A stretch of 64,000 nt of DNA from Rickettsia rhipicephali str. 3-7-female6-CWPP. Its GTDB lineage: Bacteria; Pseudomonadota; Alphaproteobacteria; Rickettsiales; Rickettsiaceae. How positions within the stretch are numbered: the stretch's first letter is position 1; every line of letters starts with the position of its first letter. Under the pieces are notes generated by a model. The model saw only the letters and a program-made list of their open reading frames with translations, did not search any database and had not been told where the DNA came from. Below, piece by piece: positions 37,004-46,928 of the stretch. The position numbers were made by a program, and so were the translations under genes. The stretch spans positions 186,001-250,000 of the forward strand of contig NC_017042.1 in assembly GCF_000284075.1 (NCBI RefSeq), in the 5' to 3' direction.

Positions 37004-39904
37004 ATGCAGAGTAACTTATTAAAAGTTTTAGGAGTACTTGCTATAGTAGCAACGTTAGTTTGCTTTATTTTTGCAGCACTTGGTATGATAGGAGCAGTAA
37101 AAGTCGGTGATGGCTGCTACATGAGATATGCGTCGGACGGTAAAGTAGGGGCGGATTCAATAACCGGTACTATAACCCTTAATGCTAATGCTAATTATGT
37201 AAACACTTCTAAGATGTTGCCCGACGGCACGACTCGGCTTATTCCTGATCCTACTCGTTACGGTGAATGGCTAAATACTCAGGTGCTAGTAGAAAACGGC
37301 CAACCGGTGAATTTACAAGTGGTCGGTCAGATTAGTTTGTGTTTAGCTTATATACCGAAAGATAATTTACAACGTACAGGGGCTGGATCTAATTTAGACG
37401 ATAACGGTCAAATGATCTCGATTCCTCGTATTAACGATGCAAATAATCCACCTGTCTCTCTAATAATGGATGCAAAAAATAATGAATGGCGTAATATTGC
37501 CGAATTATACGCCAATGATAGAGTTTTAGTTTCCGTATCTCCTAATTTTGCCAATACGGATGCAACAGTTAAGGATACTTTTAAAGGTGCTGAAGTTACG
37601 CAAGATTGTTCAGAGAATAAAACTACTTATAATCCAATTTGTGGAAAATATTCTGTTTATTCAGGTGAGTATGTCAATGCTTGCGAGTTAAAAGAGAAGT
37701 ATTGGAATTGTAAAGTCACATGGAGGTGCCTTAACTGGTTTGAGCAAGTAGGTTGCGACTGGGGAGCATTCGGCTGTAATTCTAATTGTGATAAGAAACC
37801 AGAATGTAAAGAGAAATGTATGGCTTGGGTTAATATAACTAGACCAGCACCAGAAAACTACCTAGATGATGGGAGTTTTACATTTTCGTGGTCTGACGAC
37901 ACAGGTAAATTATTTACCGACTATTCAGCCCTTCAATGTTCTAATAATGCTAATATTCCTCCAAATGATCAATGTCCTGATAGTGTTAGCGATCGTAATC
38001 CAAAAGATAAAGATTATATTGGAGGTGTAAATTGTACTTCGGGAATATGTAGCGATGGAGATTTTCAAAAGAATCGGAGATTTTGGTATACGGCAGACGG
38101 TAAAGGAGGCAAAGGACCAACTGGATTAATATATCAAATGAATGATGCGGGTTCTGTAAGTCAAGCTCTGCCTTCTAAGCTAGAATTTGCTAAATTTGTT
38201 GTAGATACAGATCAACCGTCTGACTATAAAGATAAAGACGGTAAATATTTATATAAAGTTATATATAATATACCTTTTAACAGTAATATTGAAAAAAGTT
38301 ATTTACAATATAGGCTGTGGTCTCCTACCTCACAAGATAGTAGTAAGAATACGGGAGGATACGTTTTAAATATTAAACAGACTAAATGCTATAGAGAAAA
38401 CGGTAATAGTTTTAACGATACTTTTGCTGATCGAGGACGAGTGCAATACATAATAGTAAAGCCTTCGGAAAACCCGAATACTAGCGGTAAAACCTATTCA
38501 CCTCAAGGAATTAGCGTTGATAGTGAAGGTAAATATAGCTTTAACGCAAATGAGGCGGGTTATATATGGATGAAAATTCTAAATGATCCTGGTAATAATT
38601 TAAGGGACTATAAAGATAGTGAAGGTAGCTATAAAGTACATTTCTCAACATCCTTAAAAGTAGGAAGTTTTACTATTAAAGTAATGAATCCGTTACTTCA
38701 GTTATTCAAAACTAAAGTGCAAGGGGCTGCTACTTCTATTTTTAAAAATATGGTATGTTATAAAGCTAATGATAGCTCGTCCTGTACTAACTTTTTTACC
38801 TATATTAAAGCAATTTTAATTCTGTATGTGATGACTTACGGAGCAATGTTTTTGCTTGGTTTTGCTAAGATAAACCAAAAAGAGCTAGTAATTAGAATAG
38901 CAAAAATCGGGGTAGTTAGCGGACTTATGAACGGTAATACCTTTGAATTTTTTAATAACTATCTTTTTGATGCAATTACCAATTTTTCAGACTCAATTAT
39001 TGCTAATATGAGTGGATATAGTTTGTTTACTTCTACTAATACTATTTCTAATCCTTTCATGTTTTTAGATGCAGTAATGAGTAAAATATTTTTTAGTCAA
39101 ACCTTTATCGCTCAATTACTTGCACTTCTTGCTCTTGGGCTTAGCGGTATTATATATTTTATAATTACTTTTATTGCGGTTGGTATAGTAATTATTACTG
39201 CACTTAGAGCTGTTGCCGTTTATATTATGGCATTTATGGCAACTTGTATATTAATCGGTATAGCCCCTTTATTTATTAGTTTCTTATTATTTGATTTTAC
39301 TAGGTATTTATTTGATAATTGGGTGAGGTTTACGATCCGCTATATGATAGAACCGGTAGTTATGATGGCAGGTATTATAGTGCTAACACAGCTATTTACC
39401 ATTTATCTAGATTTTGTTTTAGGTTATAGCGTGTGTTGGAAATGTGCTTTACCGATAAAAATTCCGTTTATCGGTACTATTTTACCTGTTGCATTGCTGA
39501 ATGTACCTATCTTCTGTATTAATTGGTTTGCCCCTTGGGGAATGGATTATATGTCGGGTATGATGGGAGTAAATATGCAAAATATCGTAGCTCTAGTTAT
39601 TATTGCTTACGGTATGTACGGTTATGTCGAATTTTCAGGACGTATGGTAGTAAAATTAACTAGTGCTGTTGGGCCTTCGGCTACTGAAATTGGTGGTAAA
39701 ATGTCTCATGATGCAGGACAAAAAGCATTAAGTCCAATAGGAATGGATGATAAAACAAGACAAGGTATTGCCGACAGGGCAGAAGCACGATTAAAACAAC
39801 GCAATAAGACATTAGATCAGGCCGAGAAAAATAGGAAAAATACGCCAAAAGAAGGGGGCGAGAAGACAAATGAAGAACCACCTAAACCTGAAACACCGAA
39901 ATAG
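37004..39904 (+). CDS. rvhB6c: RvhB6c (VirB6 family), third paralogue
   Basis: The protein is 966 residues. An N-terminal hydrophobic segment (KVLGVLAIVATLVCFIFAAL) precedes a large periplasmic domain (about 35-590) rich in cysteines, including a cluster near residues 200-270 (CELKEKYWNCKVTWRCLNW, CDWGAFGCNSNC). The VirB6 membrane core (about 600-880) includes AVAVYIMAFMATCILIGIAP. A short lysine-rich tail ends the protein. It follows rvhB6b after 6 bp. The cysteine cluster is not part of the core family and may be disulphide-linked in the periplasm. Confidence 0.92.
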   Translation: MQSNLLKVLGVLAIVATLVCFIFAALGMIGAVKVGDGCYMRYASDGKVGADSITGTITLNANANYVNTSKMLPDGTTRLIPDPTRYGEWLNTQVLVENGQPVNLQVVGQISLCLAYIPKDNLQRTGAGSNLDDNGQMISIPRINDANNPPVSLIMDAKNNEWRNIAELYANDRVLVSVSPNFANTDATVKDTFKGAEVTQDCSENKTTYNPICGKYSVYSGEYVNACELKEKYWNCKVTWRCLNWFEQVGCDWGAFGCNSNCDKKPECKEKCMAWVNITRPAPENYLDDGSFTFSWSDDTGKLFTDYSALQCSNNANIPPNDQCPDSVSDRNPKDKDYIGGVNCTSGICSDGDFQKNRRFWYTADGKGGKGPTGLIYQMNDAGSVSQALPSKLEFAKFVVDTDQPSDYKDKDGKYLYKVIYNIPFNSNIEKSYLQYRLWSPTSQDSSKNTGGYVLNIKQTKCYRENGNSFNDTFADRGRVQYIIVKPSENPNTSGKTYSPQGISVDSEGKYSFNANEAGYIWMKILNDPGNNLRDYKDSEGSYKVHFSTSLKVGSFTIKVMNPLLQLFKTKVQGAATSIFKNMVCYKANDSSSCTNFFTYIKAILILYVMTYGAMFLLGFAKINQKELVIRIAKIGVVSGLMNGNTFEFFNNYLFDAITNFSDSIIANMSGYSLFTSTNTISNPFMFLDAVMSKIFFSQTFIAQLLALLALGLSGIIYFIITFIAVGIVIITALRAVAVYIMAFMATCILIGIAPLFISFLLFDFTRYLFDNWVRFTIRYMIEPVVMMAGIIVLTQLFTIYLDFVLGYSVCWKCALPIKIPFIGTILPVALLNVPIFCINWFAPWGMDYMSGMMGVNMQNIVALVIIAYGMYGYVEFSGRMVVKLTSAVGPSATEIGGKMSHDAGQKALSPIGMDDKTRQGIADRAEARLKQRNKTLDQAEKNRKNTPKEGGEKTNEEPPKPETPK

Positions 39905-39920
39905 AGGGTGAATCGAAAAT

Positions 39921-40017
39921 CGTCATTGCGAGGAAATTATGAAATAATTGACGAAGCAATCTCAGGAGTTATTTCATGAGATTGCCGCGCAGCCCCATAC
40001 GGCTGCTCGCAATGACG
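39921..40017. repeat. Class A palindromic repeat in the rvh block
   Basis: CGTCATTGCGAGGAAATTAT to CTGCTCGCAATGACG. It lies between rvhB6c and rvhB6d and may partition the operon. A class B fragment (GTGGACAAGCCACGGTATGACG) follows at 40037. Confidence 0.87.
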
Positions 40018-40081
40018 GGTTTACTATTTAATACTATGTGGACAAGCCACGGTATGACGTGTTGGATAACAATTTAAAATT

Positions 40082-42757
40082 ATGAAAATTCTTAAGAGTT
40101 TAGTTTTATTAGTTTTGTTTATAGCGATGCCAGCTAAAGCCGATGATGCTTTTTCATGGATGTCAACCAGTTTTAGTGTGTTAAAAAGCTTATTCGGTTG
40201 CTTAGAAGTGCCTGAATTTACAAGTTTTCAAGAGGGTAATATAGGAATTAGTTTATCTACAGCCGGAATTTGGCAATCAACAGGTAATACTGTTGCGAAA
40301 GGTAAATTGTTAAAAATAAATTGGTCTACTTCAGGTATTACTCCTGAACCTAGAAAATATCTAGTATTATATAGAATTGATCCAAGGTTTAGTACGCCGC
40401 AAGTTTTCATTAAAACTTATAATTATTCTAAATTACAATTTGAAGCTTTAGGATTTCCTCGTTTTGTTACGGACAATAACAGTGAAACACCGGGGGCTAT
40501 ACCGCCTGATAAAGACCTTGATGCACTTTCATTTACTAAAATGTCTGATTCTGTTAAATATTTTAACTATTCTAACGGTAATTCGAGAATTGAAGTTAAG
40601 GCCGGCGATGTAGTAAATATTAGTTTAGTTGGTAAAGATAATTTTTTTAGCCCTAATACTCCAAAACTTCCTAATACCGTAGATAATATTTTAACACAGG
40701 AACTTGATAACTCGATATTCGCTGCTTCTGCACTTTATACTCAAAGTAACCTTGGAAATTTTGATAATAGAATAATTTACTCTTCTGCAGAGCAGGTGTG
40801 TAATATGATAGATAAGGAAAGAAAAATTGTATGTAGCGGCACGGGTACTGCTACAAAGTATAAAAATACCGATAATGGAGTAATAGTCGGTAAGCCTATG
40901 ATAACGGGAGCGGTAAAGTATTTCATGGGTTTAATTAATGCTTGTCCTGCTAATGCCAGTATAAATACTAGCCCTGCTTGCTATTACGATCAAGGTAGAG
41001 GGATGATAATTAAAGTAGGCGGGCAGGTTATTAAGGGACGAGATCAGAGTTTTGTAAATTCAGGCAACACTCAAAGTAGCTTTATATATTATCAAGCCAC
41101 TAGCGGCGGTACTATGGATTTTACTAGCGATTGGCAAGTTAGTAACATGTTCAGTAATTCAGTTTTAATGAGTGATTGGAGCCGAAATTTTTCAAATTAT
41201 GCTAGTTTTGTAGATTATATAAATAAGAATGATTGGTCAGCTAATTTTTTATATTTTGGTCGTTATTCGATGATTGTTGAAATAGGTAATGGGGCAAATT
41301 CAATTAATCCTGGTGATCAACAAAATATAAAGTTAGAATATTTAATAACATCTGATGGTACGTTACCTGATCCATCTGTTCGTGGTACGCCGGTAGATTA
41401 TAACTTTGCGGCTGATGCACCGCAAGATGGATATTTATGGTTAAGGGTGGTAAATCCTAATAGTAATATACAAGGGGTAGTTAGTGTAAATTATGCTAAT
41501 TATACCGGTACAACTTGGTTTTCTGATATAATATATAACGGTGCTATTAAGCCTATTACCGATCAGTTTAGAACTTTTAGTCAAAACTTTTATATTAAGT
41601 TAGTTAAAAATTCTGCAGTGCAGAATTTAGCTAAAGCTGCATTAACCCTTTATATTACTATATTTGGGCTAATGTTTGTTGCAGGAGCATTAAAATTAAC
41701 TGCCGTAGAAGTAATAACACGTATATGCAAAATAGCTATAGTAGCTTTTTTAATTAGAGAAGAAAGTTGGAGCTTCTTTAATACATACTTCTTTAGTGCA
41801 TTTACTGACGGTATTGATTTCTTTGTAACTAATGTAGTAGGTGCTACAAGTTCTAGATCTAATATTTTTGGTTTTATTGATCCTATATTTGATAAATATA
41901 CTAATGGTAGGATTTGGGGATTACTATTTATTGAATTATTACAAATACATAATGGTTTAGCATTTATCGCTATTATAACCATTTATTCACTTATTACTTA
42001 TTTTAGAGCTATTTTAGAAGTTATAATAGGTTATGTTATTGCATTCATAGGGGTAACTGTTATGATTTCATTGGCACCGTTTTTTATAATATTAATGTTA
42101 TTTGAAAAAACTAAAAGTTTATTTGATAATTGGATATCGACATTGCTTAGCTATGTAGTGCAACCGACAATATTATTGATTTTCTTTTTATTGATAGATC
42201 AGGTTTTATCTGAGCAGCTTTTAAAAGTGGTAGTTAGAGCCTGTTGGGATACTCTTATACCAATAAAAATAGGGCTTGATTTAACAAATCTTGGTATTCC
42301 GATTCATTTCTCTTTTACATTACCGTTCTTACCCGGAATACCTTTCTATGTACCGGATGTTCCGGAAATTAGTAGCTCGAATATTCTAACGAACAATGCT
42401 AATACTTTCTTAGTATTATTTACTACGGCTTTATTATTTTATTCATATTGCTTGATGTCATATGGTTTAGTAACTTTTGTAAATATAGTAGTTGGAATGC
42501 TTACAAATGTTACACCGGCACGAATATCAGGAAATTATCAAGAACGTTCTGATCCTGTGGGAGCCGTTATGCAGGATATAGATTCGGTAACAAAACCGGT
42601 GAAAAAGGCTGCAATGGCTCCGGCTAGAGTTTTCAAAGACAAGATAATTGATCAAAATTATAAAGCTAGAAAACCGGAAGGAGGTGGTGAATTTACAAAT
42701 AAATTTCTTGCTGAGCGTAATGATATGAAGAAAGAGGAAGGAGAGAAGAAAGAATAA
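40082..42757 (+). CDS. rvhB6d: RvhB6d (VirB6 family), fourth paralogue
   Basis: The protein is 891 residues. Its signal peptide is MKILKSLVLLVLFIAMPAKA. A long periplasmic domain (about 22-500) precedes the membrane core, which contains TLYITIFGLMFVAGALKLT, FFIILMLFEKTKSLFDNWI and QPTILLIFFLL. The short charged tail ends KKEEGEKKE. The 177-bp gap before it holds a class A repeat, so expression may differ from the upstream genes. Same family as its neighbours; core helices align well. Confidence 0.92.
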   Translation: MKILKSLVLLVLFIAMPAKADDAFSWMSTSFSVLKSLFGCLEVPEFTSFQEGNIGISLSTAGIWQSTGNTVAKGKLLKINWSTSGITPEPRKYLVLYRIDPRFSTPQVFIKTYNYSKLQFEALGFPRFVTDNNSETPGAIPPDKDLDALSFTKMSDSVKYFNYSNGNSRIEVKAGDVVNISLVGKDNFFSPNTPKLPNTVDNILTQELDNSIFAASALYTQSNLGNFDNRIIYSSAEQVCNMIDKERKIVCSGTGTATKYKNTDNGVIVGKPMITGAVKYFMGLINACPANASINTSPACYYDQGRGMIIKVGGQVIKGRDQSFVNSGNTQSSFIYYQATSGGTMDFTSDWQVSNMFSNSVLMSDWSRNFSNYASFVDYINKNDWSANFLYFGRYSMIVEIGNGANSINPGDQQNIKLEYLITSDGTLPDPSVRGTPVDYNFAADAPQDGYLWLRVVNPNSNIQGVVSVNYANYTGTTWFSDIIYNGAIKPITDQFRTFSQNFYIKLVKNSAVQNLAKAALTLYITIFGLMFVAGALKLTAVEVITRICKIAIVAFLIREESWSFFNTYFFSAFTDGIDFFVTNVVGATSSRSNIFGFIDPIFDKYTNGRIWGLLFIELLQIHNGLAFIAIITIYSLITYFRAILEVIIGYVIAFIGVTVMISLAPFFIILMLFEKTKSLFDNWISTLLSYVVQPTILLIFFLLIDQVLSEQLLKVVVRACWDTLIPIKIGLDLTNLGIPIHFSFTLPFLPGIPFYVPDVPEISSSNILTNNANTFLVLFTTALLFYSYCLMSYGLVTFVNIVVGMLTNVTPARISGNYQERSDPVGAVMQDIDSVTKPVKKAAMAPARVFKDKIIDQNYKARKPEGGGEFTNKFLAERNDMKKEEGEKKE

Positions 42758-42773
42758 TTGTAAATATTTTCAC

Positions 42774-42877
42774 CGTCATTGCGAGGAAATTGCATAGCAA
42801 GTGACGAAGCAATCTCAGGAATTTAGTACTGCTTCATGAGATTGCCATGCTCCCTATTATGGTCGCTCGCAATGACG
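42774..42877. repeat. Class A palindromic repeat in the rvh block
   Basis: CGTCATTGCGAGGAAATTGC to GCTCGCAATGACG, between rvhB6d and rvhB6e. Confidence 0.87.
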
Positions 42878-42912
42878 TTGAAATTGAGACATATGGAAAT
42901 AACACATAATAA

Positions 42913-45900
42913 ATGAACAAAAATATTTTTATTACATTATTAATATCGCTATTGCTGCTTTCCGGTTGTACCGGCGATACTTGTATTGACCCTGATGATT
43001 TCGGTTTTATCAAATTCAATGTCTCTTCTAGATATGATCCAGAAGAAATTACTTCAAGACAGGAAGGTGATCAGGTAGCACCATGGCGTGATAGTGCTTA
43101 TAAAGTAAACGGCTATCCTTTAACCGTTATGGTAAAACCGTGGAGTTATATACTTGGCGATAAAAATACTTCAGGTCAGTTATCTGCATGGTGTCCATGG
43201 TATGGTCAAAAAAATAACACAACTACTTTGGCTGCTTTTTGCGTTAAGCTACAACCTTGTACTTTTTGGGATAATGCTAGACTTGATATGTGTACTCCTA
43301 ATCCCGCAAATCAAAATGATGCAATGATTAGTAATGCTCCATGTATAATGACAGACGGTGTCGGGCTTTATTTTCTTATTGCCGCTAAAAATACCGATCC
43401 CAATATTTCACCGGACTCACAGCGTAAACCGCAAGGTATAACTCAGCATTTAGGAGAGCTTACTTCGAGTGTAGGTTATGAATTTTATAGTATTAGTAGT
43501 ACAGGACAATTCTTGAAAGCCGGTGGTATAAATTATCAATATAAAGGTGAAGATAAGTCAAAATATGCTCAATCTCCTCTTTATTTTAAGATTATAGATA
43601 AATTTTATGATGATAATAGCGGGCAATATAGATTAGTAATAAAGTCCGGAGTTACTGATACTAGACCCGATCCGCTACAATTTTTAACGGATTTAATAAA
43701 AGGAGTATTATTTGGTAAGGATGGGATTATAAAGAAAACTTATCAACAAATAATTGATACGTCAGGTTATAGGATGAGTGTCTCGGCTATTTTAACTCTA
43801 TATATAATGTTTACGGGCTTTTCCTTTTTAATAGGTAATATAAACCTTACTCATGTCGAACTTATAGTTAGAATATTAAAAGTTAGTATAGTCTCAATAT
43901 TATTAAGTACGGATAAAGCTTGGACATTTTTTCATGATTATTTATTCGTATTTTTTATTGATGGGGTTCAGCAAATACTGCAAATAATTAATGAAGCTTC
44001 GGCTACCGGTCCCGGTTCTCAAAGTTTGCTTGGGTTACTTATTTCTCCTCAAACTTTATCTAAATTATTTTCTTTACTATTTGTTGATTGGCTTGGTTTT
44101 ATATATATCATTCTATATTTAATAGCCTTATATTTTATTTTCTTTCTTATATTTAAAGCCACTATTATCTATCTAACCGCTCTTATAACTATCGGTATGA
44201 TTATAATTATGGGACCGATATTTATTTGTTTCATGTTGTTTAATATAACTCGTTCGTTATTTGAGAATTGGTTAAGACAATTAATATCATATGCATTACA
44301 GCCTATAATTTTATTTGCCGGTATCGCTTTTATTTCAATGATCATCAGAACCGAAATATATTCAACGCTTGGTTTTGCGGTATGTAAACATGATTTTCCT
44401 AATTTAGGTCCGATAAATGAAATATTCGGTAGTTTCCTTGAGGATATAGATCCAAGCCTGGGTCATTCAATATTTTATTGGTGGTTCCCAGTACCGATGA
44501 AAGGCGGTATAAATAATTTCCACAAAGCAAATATATTAGTTCCTGAAGATCATATAATAGTAGATGATTCTTGTAAGAATGACCCTGATAAATGTAAGCA
44601 TTGTGCTGCGTATGAGTGTATAGATGAACGCTATATTGAATTACCGTTTTTAGATTTAGTTAAAGATGCAAAAAGAATTAGTAATTTTATAAATGGGAAA
44701 TTTGTCCAACTTGACGGGATATTACTAATTTTTGTGTCTATTTATTTGCTAAGTAAATTTAACGATACTGCTATATCGACGGCACAATTTATTGCCGGTA
44801 CTTCAGGTAATTTAACAGACATACAAAAAGTTAATCAGCAATCTTATGAATCTGCAGCAAAACAAATGAATAGACCGCTAAATTATGTGGCTAAGACGGT
44901 AAGTGCACCTGTAACTAGCCATGTAAGTGCAGGGAAAGAGCAAGCTCGTATGTTCTTTGCCGAGAAATTTGAAAATATGATGATGAGAAGGCTTGAAAAG
45001 CAAGCTCTCGGTTCTTCAGCAAATAAAACCGTACAAAATGAGGTTAAGAGAAAATACGGTATAGATTCTAAAGATGTAAAAATGAATGCTATTACGGATT
45101 ATGAAAACGGTATTGCAGGATTATTAAAGAATTTACCTAAGGGGAATGAATTAAAAGCAAAAGAACTATCGCAAATGAAGTTTACTCAGCTTCGAGATAA
45201 AATTGCTGCAAATAAATATGGAGTGAAAGATTACGCCGCTTTAAGTAAAGAACAAAAAGCTGAGCTTGATAAGTCATTAAAAGATGCTAACTTACGTGAA
45301 CTCGCTAGCGATGCAAACTTTACTAGAGATTATCAAAATGCTTATAAAAATGCTCACCAAGAAATGTCAGGGCGAGGTGTTGGTCTGTTTGGTAAGAATA
45401 TAGGAGTGCTTAGAAATTGGCAAGAGATAGAGCATCGTGTTGATACAAAACGTAAATTAAAAGAAGAAAAGCGTGTAGGTATAGGCGAAAAAATATATGC
45501 AGGTTATACAGGAATAAAAAGAGGAGCTTTAACTGCAATAGTCGGTAAAGATTTACGTGATGCTTATGAGGGTAATCTAACCAGTGCCGAATGGCATGAT
45601 TTTGAATATAACGATCCAAGGCTTAGAACTTATAGCGAAAAATTAAAAGATGATGAAAAAGCACGAGAACACGAAGAGCTCCAAATGCATATTAATAAGG
45701 AAGCGCTAGCTGCTCAAGCAGATATCTTATCACCGGAATATCTAGCAAGACTAGAACAAGCAGGTAGACATAGTGATGTGGAATATTATCAAGAATTAGC
45801 TCACAGAAAGCTTATTCATGAGGTGCATGGTAGGTTATGTGAGGAAGATGAACCGGTAATGATGGGCGACAGATTTATGCGTGAGAAAGCTACTGATTCT

Positions 45901-46377
45901 CAGATGCGAGATATGATAGATAACGCTCATAGAAAACATGCAGAATTTATAGATGGAGATCGATATACTCGTCGCCAAGAGCATTATGATATTATGCACG
46001 AGAAAGCCCAGGAAAATTTAGAGCAAACTTATAAAGAGCTTAAAGATCATTTTAAAAGAGATGATATCAAGATCGAAGAAATGCCGGCATTAATAGCACA
46101 AAAAGTTAAAGATACCGCCGAGGGAGCTGAAATAGACCAAAAGATTATGGAAGAGCTTAATAACTTTAATGCTAATGTTAAAAATTATGAATATAGTACT
46201 GAAGTATTAAATAAAATAGAGGATAGAAAGCAAGTCATTACCGATGAAATCAATGCTCAGATCGATCAGATTAATAAATATAGAGAAAATGCCAAAATGC
46301 AAACCTATGTAAAGCCTATAGTAAACGAGGGTAGAAAGCTAAGAAAATTAGAAGATCATTTAAGAAATATGAAGTAG
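42913..46377 (+). CDS. rvhB6e: RvhB6e (VirB6 family), fifth paralogue, predicted lipoprotein
   Basis: The protein is 1154 residues. The N-terminus MNKNIFITLLISLLLLSGC with TGD has a lipobox (LLSGC), so it is likely lipid-anchored, unlike the other four. The VirB6 core (about 275-640) includes FLIGNINLTHVELIVRILKV and GPIFICFMLFNITRSLFENW. A C-terminal region of about 490 residues is highly charged and helical (coiled-coil-like, rich in E/K/R/Q), with blocks such as EKIYAGYTGIKRGALTAIVG. It is the last rvh gene here. Confidence 0.92.
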   Translation: MNKNIFITLLISLLLLSGCTGDTCIDPDDFGFIKFNVSSRYDPEEITSRQEGDQVAPWRDSAYKVNGYPLTVMVKPWSYILGDKNTSGQLSAWCPWYGQKNNTTTLAAFCVKLQPCTFWDNARLDMCTPNPANQNDAMISNAPCIMTDGVGLYFLIAAKNTDPNISPDSQRKPQGITQHLGELTSSVGYEFYSISSTGQFLKAGGINYQYKGEDKSKYAQSPLYFKIIDKFYDDNSGQYRLVIKSGVTDTRPDPLQFLTDLIKGVLFGKDGIIKKTYQQIIDTSGYRMSVSAILTLYIMFTGFSFLIGNINLTHVELIVRILKVSIVSILLSTDKAWTFFHDYLFVFFIDGVQQILQIINEASATGPGSQSLLGLLISPQTLSKLFSLLFVDWLGFIYIILYLIALYFIFFLIFKATIIYLTALITIGMIIIMGPIFICFMLFNITRSLFENWLRQLISYALQPIILFAGIAFISMIIRTEIYSTLGFAVCKHDFPNLGPINEIFGSFLEDIDPSLGHSIFYWWFPVPMKGGINNFHKANILVPEDHIIVDDSCKNDPDKCKHCAAYECIDERYIELPFLDLVKDAKRISNFINGKFVQLDGILLIFVSIYLLSKFNDTAISTAQFIAGTSGNLTDIQKVNQQSYESAAKQMNRPLNYVAKTVSAPVTSHVSAGKEQARMFFAEKFENMMMRRLEKQALGSSANKTVQNEVKRKYGIDSKDVKMNAITDYENGIAGLLKNLPKGNELKAKELSQMKFTQLRDKIAANKYGVKDYAALSKEQKAELDKSLKDANLRELASDANFTRDYQNAYKNAHQEMSGRGVGLFGKNIGVLRNWQEIEHRVDTKRKLKEEKRVGIGEKIYAGYTGIKRGALTAIVGKDLRDAYEGNLTSAEWHDFEYNDPRLRTYSEKLKDDEKAREHEELQMHINKEALAAQADILSPEYLARLEQAGRHSDVEYYQELAHRKLIHEVHGRLCEEDEPVMMGDRFMREKATDSQMRDMIDNAHRKHAEFIDGDRYTRRQEHYDIMHEKAQENLEQTYKELKDHFKRDDIKIEEMPALIAQKVKDTAEGAEIDQKIMEELNNFNANVKNYEYSTEVLNKIEDRKQVITDEINAQIDQINKYRENAKMQTYVKPIVNEGRKLRKLEDHLRNMK

Positions 46378-46441
46378 AATAACTAATAGTTGTTTTTTTA
46401 AACAATTATAGTATATAGAATATGTAAAAACAAAAATATTT

Positions 46442-46610
46442 ATGAACGATCAAACTAAAAATGGTCCTGAAGAACTCAAGTATTTATCATCAGATAAAAG
46501 CTTAAAACCGCAAAAAAAGTTGGGAAGAAATATTTACAGAACTAAGCTCAAATCCTACTAATGATTTTTTTTCTGAAGGAAGAGAAGATTCTCCACCGCA
46601 AGAATGTTAA
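46442..46610 (+). pseudogene. Small acidic ORF with homopolymer frameshift
   Basis: ATG 46442 opens MNDQTKNGPEELKYLSSDKS with LKPQK and stops at 46559. After the run of seven As at 46514-46520 the second frame gives SWEEIFTELSSNPTNDFFSE with GREDSPPQEC and ends at 46610. With six As the two parts would join in one 56-residue frame. It lies 64 bp after rvhB6e. No family is recognised. Transcriptional slippage in the A-run could restore the frame. Confidence 0.45.
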
Positions 46611-46622
46611 TATATAGCTCTT

Positions 46623-46760
46623 ATGTCATTCCTGCGAAAGCAGGAATCCAGAAAAATAACTTCAATATTGATACAGAAGTTACATATTTGATAAAATAAG
46701 CATATAAAAAACAAGTTTTTTTTATGCTTTACTGGATTCTCGTTTCCGCGGGAATGACAT
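46623..46760. repeat. Class C long palindrome
   Basis: TGTCATTCCTGCGAAAGCAG to CGTTTCCGCGGGAATGACA, with AT-rich filler between. The region 46761-46928 has no gene and no clear signal. Confidence 0.8.
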
Positions 46761-46928
46761 TAAGGGTATTTTCCGAACTACGCAACAATGCCTACACGGA
46801 ATTCGAATATACACTGTTGCGTTAATAGCACTTAAGCAATGCCCGCTAAAAACAATAATTAGTTTTCCCTTTATTAATTAACTTATATACTATCTAATTA
46901 AGTTAGTGATTAATTTATTAAGGGGTTT

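Noticed and set aside
28572-46377. A new secretion system in the rvh block
   Set aside because: Gene order and motifs match the described rickettsial rvh type IV system, so it is not new; only details are reported as findings.
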